Counted from the first letter of the stretch, positions 7,219 through 16,011 are shown. The stretch is 47,144 nucleotides of DNA from an uncultured Lachnospiraceae bacterium (GCA_902796005.1 CADBNF010000084.1:1-47144); one strand, 5' to 3'. The notes: generated by a model not told the origin, from the letters alone. A program made the numbers and translations.

Positions 7219-8544
7219 TTACTGTTTCTCCGAACGTTCTCTGATAATAAAATGTATGGCCGTACCGCCGAAGCCGAAGGCTTCACGAAGCCGGTTCTCC
7301 AGGTACCTCTGATAGGAGAAATGCATCAGCTTCTTGTCGTTGACGAAAATGACGAAGGTCGGCGGCTTCACCGATACCTGGGTCATGTAGAAAATCTTAA
7401 GGCGCCTGCCCTTGTCCGAGGGGGGCTGCTGCAGGGCCACGGCTTCCGTGAGGATTTCATTCAGGACGCCGGTGGCAATCCGCAGGGTCTGGTTCTGCAG
7501 AACCGTCTCCACCATGTCCAGAAGCTTCATCAGCCGCTGGCCGGTGAGGGCGGAGACGAAGACGATTTCCGCGTAGGGGACAAAGGAAAGGATGTTCCGG
7601 ATGTCCCTGGTGTATTCCTTCACGGTGGCGTTGTCCTTCTCCACCGCATCCCACTTGTTCACGGCGATGATGAGGCCCTTGCCCCGCTCATGGGCGATGC
7701 CGGCAATCTTCGCATCCTGCTCGGTCACGCCCTCCACCGCGTCGATGACGATGACGCAGACGTCGCAGCGCTCCACGGCGGATACGGTACGGATAATGCT
7801 GTACCGCTCCAGCTCTTCCTTAATCTTGCTCTTCCGCCTGAGTCCCGCGGTATCGATGAAAATATAATCCTTGCCGGAGACCTTCACCCGGGTGTCAATG
7901 GCATCCCTGGTGGTACCGGCTATGGGTGAAACGATAACCCGGTTTTCGCCCAGAAGTTTATTGATGATGGAGGATTTGCCCACGTTCGGCTTGCCCACGA
8001 TGGCAATCTTCGGGGTATCCTCCTCTTCCTCCGTATTTCCGGAAAGGGGGCATTTCTCCGCCACCGCATCCAGAAGGTCGCCCAGTCCCTGCTTTCCTTC
8101 TGCGGAAATCGGGTAGGGCTCGCCGATGCCCAGGTTGTAGAACTCGTAAACCTCCATGGACTGCTCCCTGAAGTTGTCCACCTTGTTTACCGCCAGAACC
8201 ACGGGCTTTGCGCTCCTGCGGAGCATATCCGCCACCTTCGCGTCCGCGTCCACCAGTCCCTGGCGCACGTCGGTCATGAAGATAATCACGTCCGCCGTAT
8301 CAATGGCGATCTGGGCCTGCTCCCGCATCCGGCTCAGGATAATCTCCGAGCTTTCCGGCTCGATGCCGCCGGTATCGATGAGGGTGTAGCTTCTGTCCAG
8401 CCAGGTAATGTCCGCGTAGATGCGGTCCCGGGTAACCCCAGGGGTATCCTTTACGATGGATATTCTCTCTCCCGCCAGGGCATTGAAGAGGGTGGATTTG
8501 CCCACATTAGGTCTCCCAACCACTGCGATCACGGGTTTGCTCAT
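7219..8544 (-). CDS. der: Ribosome-assembly GTPase Der (EngA)
   Basis: Double GTPase needed for 50S ribosome maturation. The 441-residue product carries two tandem G domains, with P-loops GRPNVGKS (residues 9-16) and GKPNVGKS (about 183-190), G3 motifs DTGG and DTAG, and G4 motifs NKVD and NKWD, followed by the C-terminal KH-like domain ending near VNDKKLMHFSYQRYLENRLREAFGF. The ATG at 8544 has an AAGGAGACAGACCT site even though it lies inside the end of the upstream DUF512 gene; the 38-nt overlap is therefore real. It sits between the DUF512 gene and plsY in one tight unit. Confidence 0.97.
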   Translation of the reverse strand: MSKPVIAVVGRPNVGKSTLFNALAGERISIVKDTPGVTRDRIYADITWLDRSYTLIDTGGIEPESSEIILSRMREQAQIAIDTADVIIFMTDVRQGLVDADAKVADMLRRSAKPVVLAVNKVDNFREQSMEVYEFYNLGIGEPYPISAEGKQGLGDLLDAVAEKCPLSGNTEEEEDTPKIAIVGKPNVGKSSIINKLLGENRVIVSPIAGTTRDAIDTRVKVSGKDYIFIDTAGLRRKSKIKEELERYSIIRTVSAVERCDVCVIVIDAVEGVTEQDAKIAGIAHERGKGLIIAVNKWDAVEKDNATVKEYTRDIRNILSFVPYAEIVFVSALTGQRLMKLLDMVETVLQNQTLRIATGVLNEILTEAVALQQPPSDKGRRLKIFYMTQVSVKPPTFVIFVNDKKLMHFSYQRYLENRLREAFGFGGTAIHFIIRERSEKQ

Positions 8545-9880
8545 AGGTCTGTCTCCTTGTTCTGTCCTTGTCGGAGTATTCCCCCAGTATCGCCGAAAGG
8601 AAGGCTTCCCCGTCGGAATCCACGGGGATCAGGGGGGTCTGTAGGGTTTCTCTTGCCTCGTTAAGTGTCATGTCGTCCAGGAAAATATCCTCGTCCGCCT
8701 TCAGCATGCAGGAGGAAATCAGCACCCGGTCGCCCAGGGGCTGTCCGGCAAGCTGTTCCGTCAGGTCTTTTCCCGTAATCAGGCCGGCCACGGTTATCCT
8801 GCTGCCGAAAAAACGGTTTTCTATGGGGATGACGTTGATGTGAAGCTTCGGGTAATGCCGGCGTATGCTTTCGCTCAAAGCCCGGATGGCCGGTGCAGCC
8901 AGTCTTCCGGTGGCGATGGTGATACTTCCGCTTCTTTCGTCTCCCTCGCGGGCCGAAAGGGCTTCTCTTACCTCCACCTCCAGGAGTCTCAGCATGCCCA
9001 CGCCGTTTTCCAGCTGGACATAGCCGTCGTACTCCCCGTCCTGGGGCAGGGGCAGCTCCGCGGTCAGGTACCATTCGTCGGAGGCGTAGACCGTATTCCG
9101 GCCGTATTTGTCCCGGAAGGTTTTCTGCCAGCGGCCGATCTGTGAAAGCACCGCTCTCGCATCCTCCTTTGTAAAAGGAAGAAGCGCGGGCAGGCCTTCC
9201 CGGTAGTCCGTCAGGCCCACGGGCACCACGGACACGCTCACCAGGTTTTCACCCAGCCTGCTCAGTTCGGAAAAGGAATAATCCAGCTCCTGTCCGTCGT
9301 TTACCCCCTTGCAGAGCACGATCTGGCCGTTTACCTCGATGCCCGCCTCCGTCAGCCTCCGGGTCTTTTCGAAAACATCCCCGGCGAACCGGTTGTTCAG
9401 CATCCGGCAGCGAAGCGCCGGATTCATGGCCTGGAAGGAAATATTGATGGGGGACAGATGGTACCGGATAATCCGGTCAAGGTCCGCGTCATCCATATTT
9501 GTCAGGGTGACATAATTTCCCTGCAGGAAGGAAAGCCTGGAATCGTCATCCTTGAAATACAGGGTATCCCGCATCCCCGGGGGCATCTGGTCGATAAAGC
9601 AGAAGATGCAGTTGTTCCGGCACCGCCGGTAGCTGTCCATGAGGTCCTCCGCAAAATGCATGCCCAGGCCCTCGTCCGCGTCCTTTTCCACCTCAAGGAG
9701 CCACTCCTCTCCGTCTTTTCTGCGAATGAGGATTTCCAGGTACTCGTCCTCGGACAGGAAATGATAGTCCAGGATGTCCTGCACGGGGCTGCCGTTGATG
9801 GAGACCAGCTCGTCGCCGGGCTCCAGCTGCATTTCCTCCGCTATGCTGTCCCCGTCAATTCGGGTAATAATCTGTTTCAT
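8507..9880 (-). CDS. DUF512 family protein with PDZ and radical SAM-like domains
   Basis: A 457-residue protein. Residues 1-65 form a PDZ-like domain (LEPGDELVSINGSPVQDILDYHF), followed by a C-x3-C-x2-C cluster motif (C87, C91, C94 in CRNNCIFCFIDQMP) typical of radical SAM/FeS proteins, a barrel-like middle part with NISFQAMNP and the C-terminal DUF512 region ending in VLISSCMLKADEDIFLDDMTLNE. The family is widespread in Clostridia next to der, and its biochemical role is not established. Here it overlaps der by 38 nt and follows the SMR pair by 15 nt. The ATG at 9880 has only a weak purine-rich site (AGAGAGAA). Confidence 0.88.
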   Translation of the reverse strand: MKQIITRIDGDSIAEEMQLEPGDELVSINGSPVQDILDYHFLSEDEYLEILIRRKDGEEWLLEVEKDADEGLGMHFAEDLMDSYRRCRNNCIFCFIDQMPPGMRDTLYFKDDDSRLSFLQGNYVTLTNMDDADLDRIIRYHLSPINISFQAMNPALRCRMLNNRFAGDVFEKTRRLTEAGIEVNGQIVLCKGVNDGQELDYSFSELSRLGENLVSVSVVPVGLTDYREGLPALLPFTKEDARAVLSQIGRWQKTFRDKYGRNTVYASDEWYLTAELPLPQDGEYDGYVQLENGVGMLRLLEVEVREALSAREGDERSGSITIATGRLAAPAIRALSESIRRHYPKLHINVIPIENRFFGSRITVAGLITGKDLTEQLAGQPLGDRVLISSCMLKADEDIFLDDMTLNEARETLQTPLIPVDSDGEAFLSAILGEYSDKDRTRRQTYEQTRDRSGWET

Positions 9881-9895
9881 GTATTCTCTCTTTTA

Positions 9896-10234
9896 TCAGA
9901 CGGTATAAATAATGATGCCGGCAATGATGATCAGGTTGCCGATAAGCTTCCCCCTGGAAATCTTTTCCTTCAGGATGGCGTGGGAAAGAATCAGGACGAA
10001 GACGTAGGCCGCACTGTCGATGACCGCACCGTATTTCAGGTCCACGCGGGTGTAGCAGACGGTATTGAGCAGCAGTACGCCGAAAAACATCAGGTAGGCG
10101 ACCACTACCCGCCAGTTCAGGTATTCCTTAATCCAGGAGGAATGCTCCTTATTGGCACTTTGCTTCAGCAGAATCTGGGAAATGGAGGAAACAAAGGTGC
10201 CGGCCAGCATGATAAGCATAAAGACTCTATTCAT
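9896..10234 (-). CDS. SMR/EmrE-like membrane transporter subunit (second of pair)
   Basis: A 112-residue protein with four predicted membrane helices (MNRVFMLIMLAGTFVSS..., VVVAYLMFFGVLLLNTV..., VIDSAAYVFVLILSHAIL, GNLIIIAGIIIYTV) in the small multidrug resistance/EamA layout. The L-K-Y-G-A-V-I-D-S-A stretch matches the third-helix region of ArnE/ArnF-type and half-size EamA proteins. It overlaps the preceding SMR gene by 8 nt and has only a weak ribosome site inside it, so coupled translation and a heterodimer are likely. Substrate unknown; lipid-linked sugars, polyamines or drugs are all possible in this superfamily. Confidence 0.8.
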   Translation of the reverse strand: MNRVFMLIMLAGTFVSSISQILLKQSANKEHSSWIKEYLNWRVVVAYLMFFGVLLLNTVCYTRVDLKYGAVIDSAAYVFVLILSHAILKEKISRGKLIGNLIIIAGIIIYTV

Positions 10235-10586
10235 ATTTCGCCACCACGATAACGCCGATGATAATCACCAGCATCCCTATGATATTCCTTACGGAAAGGC
10301 TCTCATGCATGATGACCACAGCCCAGACCTGGGTCCAGAGGATATATACGCTCTTGTTTGCATAAGCGGTGGACAGAGAAAACTTCTTGATGACCTGCTG
10401 CCAGCAGATGGCGTACACGCCGCAGTTGGCGATCATCAGGAACAGAAAGAGATACAGCAGCTTGCTTTTCAGGCCGTACTGGTTCAGCTGGTTGCTGGCC
10501 AGCTTTGCGAAAAGGCTGGTCAGGGAAAACAGCGCAATATTCAGGTGAAGCTGGATATACGACTTGATTTTTTCCGTACGTTCCAT
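10227..10586 (-). CDS. SMR/EmrE-like membrane transporter subunit (first of pair)
   Basis: A 119-residue four-helix membrane protein (LNIALFSLTSLFAKLAS, KLLYLFLFLMIANCGVYAICW, NKSVYILWTQVWAVVIM, IIGMLVIIIGVIVVAKYE). The pattern of an early S-L-F-A-K segment and a late E-S-L-S-x-R-N-I-I-G-M helix is typical of half-size DMT-superfamily transporters. The ATG at 10586 has an AGGAACC site 8 nt upstream and is the first gene after the promoter at 10651-10679. It forms an overlapping pair with the next SMR gene, which suggests an antiparallel heterodimer. No substrate can be assigned from sequence. Confidence 0.8.
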   Translation of the reverse strand: MERTEKIKSYIQLHLNIALFSLTSLFAKLASNQLNQYGLKSKLLYLFLFLMIANCGVYAICWQQVIKKFSLSTAYANKSVYILWTQVWAVVIMHESLSVRNIIGMLVIIIGVIVVAKYE

Positions 10587-10650
10587 TTATATAAGGTTCC
10601 TTTTTTTATTTTCCGGCAGCCGAAAGTAAGCCGGAACCGGCATTCGTTTG

Positions 10651-10679
10651 ATTCTATCACGGTTTCTGCCGCCTTTCAA
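10651..10679 (-). promoter_or_regulatory. Sigma-A promoter of the SMR-DUF512-der-plsY-gpsA unit
   Basis: On the minus strand TTGAAA (10679-10674), 17 bases, then TAGAAT (10656-10651) with an extended TG just upstream of the -10. The -35 box overlaps the yigZ stop codon. The leader of about 60 nt can form a 7-bp hairpin (TTCCGGC with GCCGGAA). Confidence 0.8.
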
Positions 10680-11308
10680 GCATCGGGCGAATAATATTCC
10701 TCTTCTTCTTCCGTAATAACCGCCCGGCCGGCCGTGGCCTCCACTGCCGCCTTGACCAGGGCATTTTTCCGCTCCGTGGGCACGATCAGGGTGTAGGCCA
10801 CCCGGTCGGTGTAGTCGCTGAACAGTACCTTTGCCTCCTCCTTTGCGAAAAGATACTGCAGCTTCCCCGCATCGGTATATTCCGCCCGGATGATGAGGCG
10901 CATGCCCCTGGCCATGGTGATTCTGACAGCCGCTGCCGCCGCCTCTTCTGCCGCTGCGGTGTAGGCCCGCACCAGGCCGCCGGTACCGAGAAGGGTGCCG
11001 CCGAAATACCGGGTGACCACCAGGCAGACGTCTGCAAGGTTTGCGCCATTTAACACCTCCAGCATGGGTTTTCCCGCGGTGCCCGAGGGCTCGCCGTCGT
11101 CACTGAAGCGGGAAAGGCCCTCTCCTCCGGCAAGGATGTAGGCGTAGCAGTTGTGCCTGGCATCCCAGTATTTCTTTCTTTTCTCCTCTATAAAGGCCAG
11201 GGCCTCCTCCTCGGAGGACACATGGACAAGGCTGCCGATGAACCGGGAGCGTTTTTCCGTATATTCCCCGGTGCTCTCACCGGAAACGGTCTGGTAGGAA
11301 AGCATCAT
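10676..11308 (-). CDS. yigZ: YigZ/IMPACT family protein
   Basis: A 210-residue protein of the conserved YigZ (UPF0029) family, homologous to the N-terminal part of eukaryotic IMPACT. The family hallmarks are visible: KRSRFIGSLVHVSSEEEALAFI, then the DARHNCYAYILA segment, FSDDGEPSGTAGKPML and the VVTRYFGGTLLGTGGLVRAYT block. A C-terminal DUF1949-like domain follows. I place the start at the ATG at 11308 (a second ATG follows immediately at 11305); a GAAGGAT site lies upstream, and the family does not need the longer N terminus from 11344. Function is not firmly known; links to translation have been proposed for the family. It diverges from the PBP gene. Confidence 0.92.
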   Translation of the reverse strand: MMLSYQTVSGESTGEYTEKRSRFIGSLVHVSSEEEALAFIEEKRKKYWDARHNCYAYILAGGEGLSRFSDDGEPSGTAGKPMLEVLNGANLADVCLVVTRYFGGTLLGTGGLVRAYTAAAEEAAAAAVRITMARGMRLIIRAEYTDAGKLQYLFAKEEAKVLFSDYTDRVAYTLIVPTERKNALVKAAVEATAGRAVITEEEEEYYSPDA

Positions 11309-11374
11309 TTCTTCATATCCTTCAAAAATCCGTACATGCCGCACCTAAAGCCTCTGCGGCAGCTTCTTTATATA

Positions 11375-11403
11375 AGTATAGCTTTTCTTTCCCGGTCAGG
11401 CAA
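11375..11403 (-). promoter_or_regulatory. Sigma-A promoter of yigZ
   Basis: On the minus strand TTGCCT (11403-11398), 17 bases, then TATACT (11380-11375). Its -35 is only 5 bp from the -35 of the divergent PBP promoter. The leader can form a 7-bp hairpin with arms TGCCGCA and TGCGGCA. Confidence 0.7.
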
Positions 11404-11408
11404 GCATC

Positions 11409-11437
11409 TTGAAAGAAAAGGAGGATAATGGTATAAT
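11409..11437 (+). promoter_or_regulatory. Sigma-A promoter of the PBP-lipoprotein unit
   Basis: TTGAAA (11409-11414), 17 bases, TATAAT (11432-11437) with an extended TGG immediately before the -10. The -10 is the left arm of a perfect 8-bp inverted repeat (11432-11439 and 11444-11451, spacer ATAG), which could be an operator. Confidence 0.85.
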
Positions 11438-11507
11438 ATATAGATATTATATAGTTCATCCTGCCCTTTGCCGGACGGGAAATGCAGCTATGTGAAAGGA
11501 AAACACT

Positions 11508-13985
11508 ATGAATTTCGGCAAAGAAGGCGTTCTGGCCAAAACAGAGGCTCTTGAATCCAAACAGACGATGCGTGCCCGCTCTGCGGGTGTATTGTCCGCG
11601 AAAATCCTGCTTCTGATTATTATTGCCGCCCTGGTACTGCTTATCTCCGCAGGAATAGGCGCCTACAGCGGTATTCTGGCCACCTGTCCCGATATCGACG
11701 CGGTAAATATCATGCCCGTGGGCCAGGCCACCTTTGTCTATGACAGCGAAGGCAACCAGATTCAGAAGCTGAACCTGAGCTCGGGCAACCGGGTATCCAT
11801 CAGTATTGAAGAAATCCCCTTGAATATGCAGCATGCCATCGTGGCCATCGAGGACTCCCGTTTCTACGAGCACAACGGCGTGGACCCCATCGGCATGGTC
11901 CGGGCCCTGGTCATGGCCGTGCGTACCGGTTTTGAACGGACGGAAGGCGCGAGCACCATCACCCAGCAGCTGCTGAAAAACAACGTCTTTACCAACTGGA
12001 CGGAGGAAACCAAGATCCAGAGCATCCGGAGAAAGATCCAGGAGCAGTATCTGGCCATCGAACTGGAGAAATACCTGACCGCCCAGGGCAAGGACCCCAA
12101 GGCGGTTATCCTGGGCAACTACCTGAATACCGTCAATTTCGGCGCGGGCTGCTACGGCGTGGAAACCGCCGCCCAGAATTACTTCGGCAAGAGCGCCAGG
12201 AACCTGACCCTTTCGGAATGCGCGGTCCTGGCGGCGATTCCCCAGAATCCCTCCCGGTACAATCCCAGAAGGCATCCCGATTACAATGCGGACCGCAGAG
12301 AAATCGTCCTGGAATACATGCTCAACCAGGGCTATATCACCCGGACGGAATACATGGAGGCCATGAATGACGACGTCTATGCCCGTATCCTTGACGGCAG
12401 CCAGACCTCGGACGATATGGCCTACTCCTACTTCATCGACACCCTGATCGATGAGGTGAAGAATGACCTGATTACGGAAAAGGGCTACACGGAGGTGCAG
12501 GCTTCCGTGGCCGTCTACAGCGGCGGACTGCGGATTTACTCCACCCAGGATTCCCGGATCCAGCAGATCATGACCGAGGAATTTGAAAACGAGGAAAACT
12601 TCCCCAACGAACCGGTGGTGGCCCTGGACTGGGCGCTTTCCGTGGATCACGCCAACGGTGAGCGGGAGCATTACAGCCGTGAGATGCTGCAGAAGCATTT
12701 CCGGGAAATTGACGAGAACTTCGACCTGCTCTTCGATTCCGAAGAGGAAGCACGGGCTTATATCGACCAGTACAAGGCCTTCGTGCTGAAGGAAGACGAC
12801 ACGATTATTGCGGAAAGAGCCAGCTTTACCGTACAGCCCCAGGCCTGCATGACGGTCATCGACCAGAGAACCGGCCATATCGTGGGCATCATCGGCGGCA
12901 GGGGAAAGAAAACCGCAAGCCTGACCCTGAACCGGGCTTCCGACTCCACCCGTCAGCCGGGCTCCACCTTCAAGATTCTCTCCACCTACGGCCCTGCCCT
13001 GGATATGGGCGTCATCAATCTTTCCAGCCGGGTTGTGGATGAGCCCTACAGCTACACCGACGGTACCCCCGTCCACAATTCGGACGACCAGTATCGGGGC
13101 GAAATCACCATCCGTACCGCCATCGAAGACTCCGTCAACGTGGCCGCCATCAAGACGATTACCACGATATCTCCCCGGACCGGTTTTGAATATCTGACCC
13201 GTCTTGGCTTTACCACCCTGGTGGACAGCACAACCAACGGCGACGTTATCCAGCCCCTGGCCCTGGGCGGCCTGACCCGGGGCGTCACGAACCTGGAGCT
13301 GACGGCAGCCTATGCCGCCATCGCCAACAAGGGCGTCTACAACAAGCCGGTCTGCTACACGAAGGTTACGGATGCCGACGGCAACGTCATCCTTTCCAAT
13401 ACACCGGAAAATACCCGTGTCTTCTCCGAAAGCACGGCGTTCCTGCTGACCAGCGCCATGATGGACGTAGTCAGCTTCGGTACGGGCACCCCCTTCCAGC
13501 TGGACAACATGGTTCTGGCCGGCAAGACCGGTACCACCACCGTATACAGGGATATGGTATTTGCAGGCTTTACCCCCTATTATACCTCCGCCATCTGGGC
13601 CGGATATGACGTAGGCGCGGTACTGCCGCCGGAATACCGCAGCTACCAGCAGCTGCTGTACACCCGCATCATGAACCGGATTCACGAGGGTTATCCCTAT
13701 ACGGGCTTTGAAGTGCCGCCCACCGTTAAGGCGGTGAAGCTGTGCGCCGCTTCCGGGCTGCTGGCCGGCGAAGGCTGCAACGTGGTTACCGAATTCTTCG
13801 AAGCCGACAAGGTGCCTACCGTTACCTGTACGGCCCACAAACCCACACCGACACCCACGCCGGTTCCCACGGTGAAGAATCCCGAAAAGCCGGGACTTGT
13901 CCATCATACGCCGCAGACCCACACCACACCGGAACCCACCCAGGAGCCGGAGGAAGAGAATGAGGATGCGGAAAACAACGATTAA
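11508..13985 (+). CDS. Class A penicillin-binding protein (PBP1A type)
   Basis: Bifunctional peptidoglycan synthase. The 825-residue product has a short cytoplasmic tail, one membrane anchor (about 31-52), a glycosyltransferase domain with catalytic Glu in IVAIEDSRFYEHNGVD (E115) and GASTITQQLLKN, and a transpeptidase domain with the S-x-x-K nucleophile in PGSTFK (S486), S-V-N (542-544) and K-T-G-T (673-676). The C terminus is a proline/threonine-rich tail (KPTPTPTPVPTVKNPEKP...). All catalytic motifs are intact. The ATG follows an AAAGGAAAACACT site. It has its own promoter, diverges from yigZ and leads a 42-nt gap to a lipoprotein gene, so the two are probably co-transcribed. Confidence 0.95.
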   Translation: MNFGKEGVLAKTEALESKQTMRARSAGVLSAKILLLIIIAALVLLISAGIGAYSGILATCPDIDAVNIMPVGQATFVYDSEGNQIQKLNLSSGNRVSISIEEIPLNMQHAIVAIEDSRFYEHNGVDPIGMVRALVMAVRTGFERTEGASTITQQLLKNNVFTNWTEETKIQSIRRKIQEQYLAIELEKYLTAQGKDPKAVILGNYLNTVNFGAGCYGVETAAQNYFGKSARNLTLSECAVLAAIPQNPSRYNPRRHPDYNADRREIVLEYMLNQGYITRTEYMEAMNDDVYARILDGSQTSDDMAYSYFIDTLIDEVKNDLITEKGYTEVQASVAVYSGGLRIYSTQDSRIQQIMTEEFENEENFPNEPVVALDWALSVDHANGEREHYSREMLQKHFREIDENFDLLFDSEEEARAYIDQYKAFVLKEDDTIIAERASFTVQPQACMTVIDQRTGHIVGIIGGRGKKTASLTLNRASDSTRQPGSTFKILSTYGPALDMGVINLSSRVVDEPYSYTDGTPVHNSDDQYRGEITIRTAIEDSVNVAAIKTITTISPRTGFEYLTRLGFTTLVDSTTNGDVIQPLALGGLTRGVTNLELTAAYAAIANKGVYNKPVCYTKVTDADGNVILSNTPENTRVFSESTAFLLTSAMMDVVSFGTGTPFQLDNMVLAGKTGTTTVYRDMVFAGFTPYYTSAIWAGYDVGAVLPPEYRSYQQLLYTRIMNRIHEGYPYTGFEVPPTVKAVKLCAASGLLAGEGCNVVTEFFEADKVPTVTCTAHKPTPTPTPVPTVKNPEKPGLVHHTPQTHTTPEPTQEPEEENEDAENND

Positions 13986-14027
13986 GTATGCAACTGTTGT
14001 TTATGCATAATTAAAAGAGGAGAAAAC

Positions 14028-15977
14028 ATGAAGAAAATCCCGTTAATGCTTGCACTGGCAGCAGTACTGGCTATGACTGCCGCCTGCAGCAGCACCGAAC
14101 CGGCACAGACATCTTCTTCCGGTTCCTCGTCTTCCCAGGCGGAATCCGCCAGCACCTCCGCCGCCAGCGCCTCTTCCGAGGACAGCCGCGCCCCGGCGGA
14201 CATCTCCGAAGCTGCCATGGACAACTTCCTTGCCAGGCTTTCGGAAGGCAACTACGTCATGGACGCGAAGAACTACCTGAAAACCACCGTATCCTCAGAA
14301 AACCAGCTCTGCCTTGATTACGTGGACGAAAGCTACTCCGATTTCGCCGTCATGAGCGTAAATAACGAAGTATTCCAGGCAAAGCTCACCGAAGACGGTC
14401 TTGGAGACGCAGCCTTCCTTGGTGAAGGCACCGCGCTGGAAGCCGCCTCCGACAGGCTGCCCACCGTGTGGCTGTCGGAAGAAGTGTCGGGCGGAAACAT
14501 TTTCAACGTATTCTTCAACGACACGGCCGCACCCCTGACCTTTACCTCTTATGACGACAACCTGAAAACCAGCGTGGCAGGCTTTGCCGGCTACGGCCAG
14601 AACCTGGTGCGCCTGATGCATGAGGTGTACCTGACCCTGGATGCGGAGAATCCCACCACCGCCCGCATCACCGCGGAGATGGATGAGGACGTGGTTGCCC
14701 GTATTGCCCCGGATGACATCGACATTACCATCACCTTCGGCGGCGCCGAAACCAATGCAGCTGCCGATGCCTGGATGAGCAGTCCGGTTTATCCCAAAGC
14801 CCGTACCGCCTGGAATGATACGGATGAATTCATCTTCAACTCCGTATTCATCACTACCGACGGCGCCAGCCTCCTGCCCTTCCCCGCCTTTGCCAGCTAT
14901 GCCCTCCTGAACGATACGGAGGACTTTGTACGGAAAGAACAGGCAACGCTCCGGGATTCCCACGCTACGGAAGAGGACGTGAACGCCTATCTTGCCGAGC
15001 TGGAGAAGGCCGGCTTTGAAAAAGCCGAAGAAACGGACGAAGACGGTGCCGTACACACCTGGTACCGCAAGCTGCTTCGCGAGGACTACCACTGCTACGC
15101 CTCCGTCTGCGTGGAATACAACAACGGCGCCGATATAATCGCGAAAAAGTACTATGACATGCCCGCCTACGATACCCTGGAGGCTGTCAATTCGGTTCTT
15201 CCGGAACACGGCTATCCTGCGCTTCCCGATGCGATTGAAGGTCTGAACGAAATCCACGCCCTTGACCATGTGGATGAGGCTACTGAGGGCTGGCTGTATT
15301 TCTTTGATTACGACACGGTTCTCTATGTGGACATGACCTTCGACGATGATGACGCCGCTGTGGCCTTCATCAACGAGTACAGGGAAATCCTGGAAAATAC
15401 CGGCTTTACTCTGGAAACCACGCCGGAGGAGGTTCCGATGGAGGAAGAAGAATCCTCTCACATGCTGGGTGAATCCATAGGCGAAGTGCATTTCCATCCG
15501 CTGAAAGACGAGGTTGCGGAAAATACCGATGAGCGGTACGTATCAGAAAACGGCTTTGCAGATTTCAGATATCTGTACGGCGGCGACGGCAAGCTGACCC
15601 TCCGGTTCAAGGCTCAGACCTACATCTATGCCAAGGAGGCTGCTGCCATCATCAGTGACGCCGGCTTCCCGGCCATCGAGCTGACCGAGCCGACCACCGT
15701 CCGTAACCTGGCCAAATTCCAGAAGGCCCAGTATGACAGGGATGTCACTCTGTGCCTGTCCGTAAGCCAGAACTTCGCCGACAATGCGGCCGCGGAAAGC
15801 TTCCTTGACAGCTACACCGCAGCCCTGGAGGAAGCCGGTTTCCTGTCCGGCGCTCCCGGCAATGTAGGCTCCTTAAAGACCTACGCCTGGTACAACGACG
15901 TGGGAATGGCAGTCTGCTTCGACTACTTCCCCTCCGACACCAATCCGCAGATTTACTTCGATTTCATCGCACCGTAA
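14028..15977 (+). CDS. Large lipoprotein with three related repeats, unknown function
   Basis: A 649-residue lipoprotein: signal peptide MKKIPLMLALAAVLAMTAAC with a lipobox ending at the cysteine, then a Ser/Ala-rich linker to about residue 55. The rest is a soluble acidic extracellular part. Three segments share an A-x2-F/Y-L/I-x2-Y/L-x6-AGF-like pattern (about 315-331, 443-460, 588-605), each followed by a beta-rich stretch ending in a V/A-C-V/F-x-Y-like strand, suggesting a repeated domain of roughly 130-145 residues. The ATG has an AAGAGGAGAAAAC site. It lies behind a class A PBP and ends at a strong terminator, so a role at the cell wall is a reasonable guess. I do not recognise the family. 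Confidence 0.8.
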   Translation: MKKIPLMLALAAVLAMTAACSSTEPAQTSSSGSSSSQAESASTSAASASSEDSRAPADISEAAMDNFLARLSEGNYVMDAKNYLKTTVSSENQLCLDYVDESYSDFAVMSVNNEVFQAKLTEDGLGDAAFLGEGTALEAASDRLPTVWLSEEVSGGNIFNVFFNDTAAPLTFTSYDDNLKTSVAGFAGYGQNLVRLMHEVYLTLDAENPTTARITAEMDEDVVARIAPDDIDITITFGGAETNAAADAWMSSPVYPKARTAWNDTDEFIFNSVFITTDGASLLPFPAFASYALLNDTEDFVRKEQATLRDSHATEEDVNAYLAELEKAGFEKAEETDEDGAVHTWYRKLLREDYHCYASVCVEYNNGADIIAKKYYDMPAYDTLEAVNSVLPEHGYPALPDAIEGLNEIHALDHVDEATEGWLYFFDYDTVLYVDMTFDDDDAAVAFINEYREILENTGFTLETTPEEVPMEEEESSHMLGESIGEVHFHPLKDEVAENTDERYVSENGFADFRYLYGGDGKLTLRFKAQTYIYAKEAAAIISDAGFPAIELTEPTTVRNLAKFQKAQYDRDVTLCLSVSQNFADNAAAESFLDSYTAALEEAGFLSGAPGNVGSLKTYAWYNDVGMAVCFDYFPSDTNPQIYFDFIAP

Positions 15978-16011
15978 GTCGGAAGACTTCGGTCTGAAAA
16001 AGCAAAAAAAC

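Noticed and set aside
10597-10640. A 7-bp hairpin next to an A/T run, considered as a yigZ terminator
   Set aside because: The run reads as A on the minus strand after the stem, the wrong orientation for terminating yigZ, and it lies downstream of the next promoter; there is no plus-strand gene to terminate.
11322-13922. An 866-codon open frame on the minus strand opposite the PBP gene
   Set aside because: It is the antisense of a gene with all catalytic motifs intact. Its translation is rich in Gly, His, Val and Arg without domain pattern, as expected when a GC-biased third position keeps the opposite frame open.
14295-15497. A 400-codon minus-strand frame opposite the lipoprotein
   Set aside because: It is antisense to a gene with a signal peptide, lipobox and a good ribosome site, and it would converge on the terminator from the wrong side.
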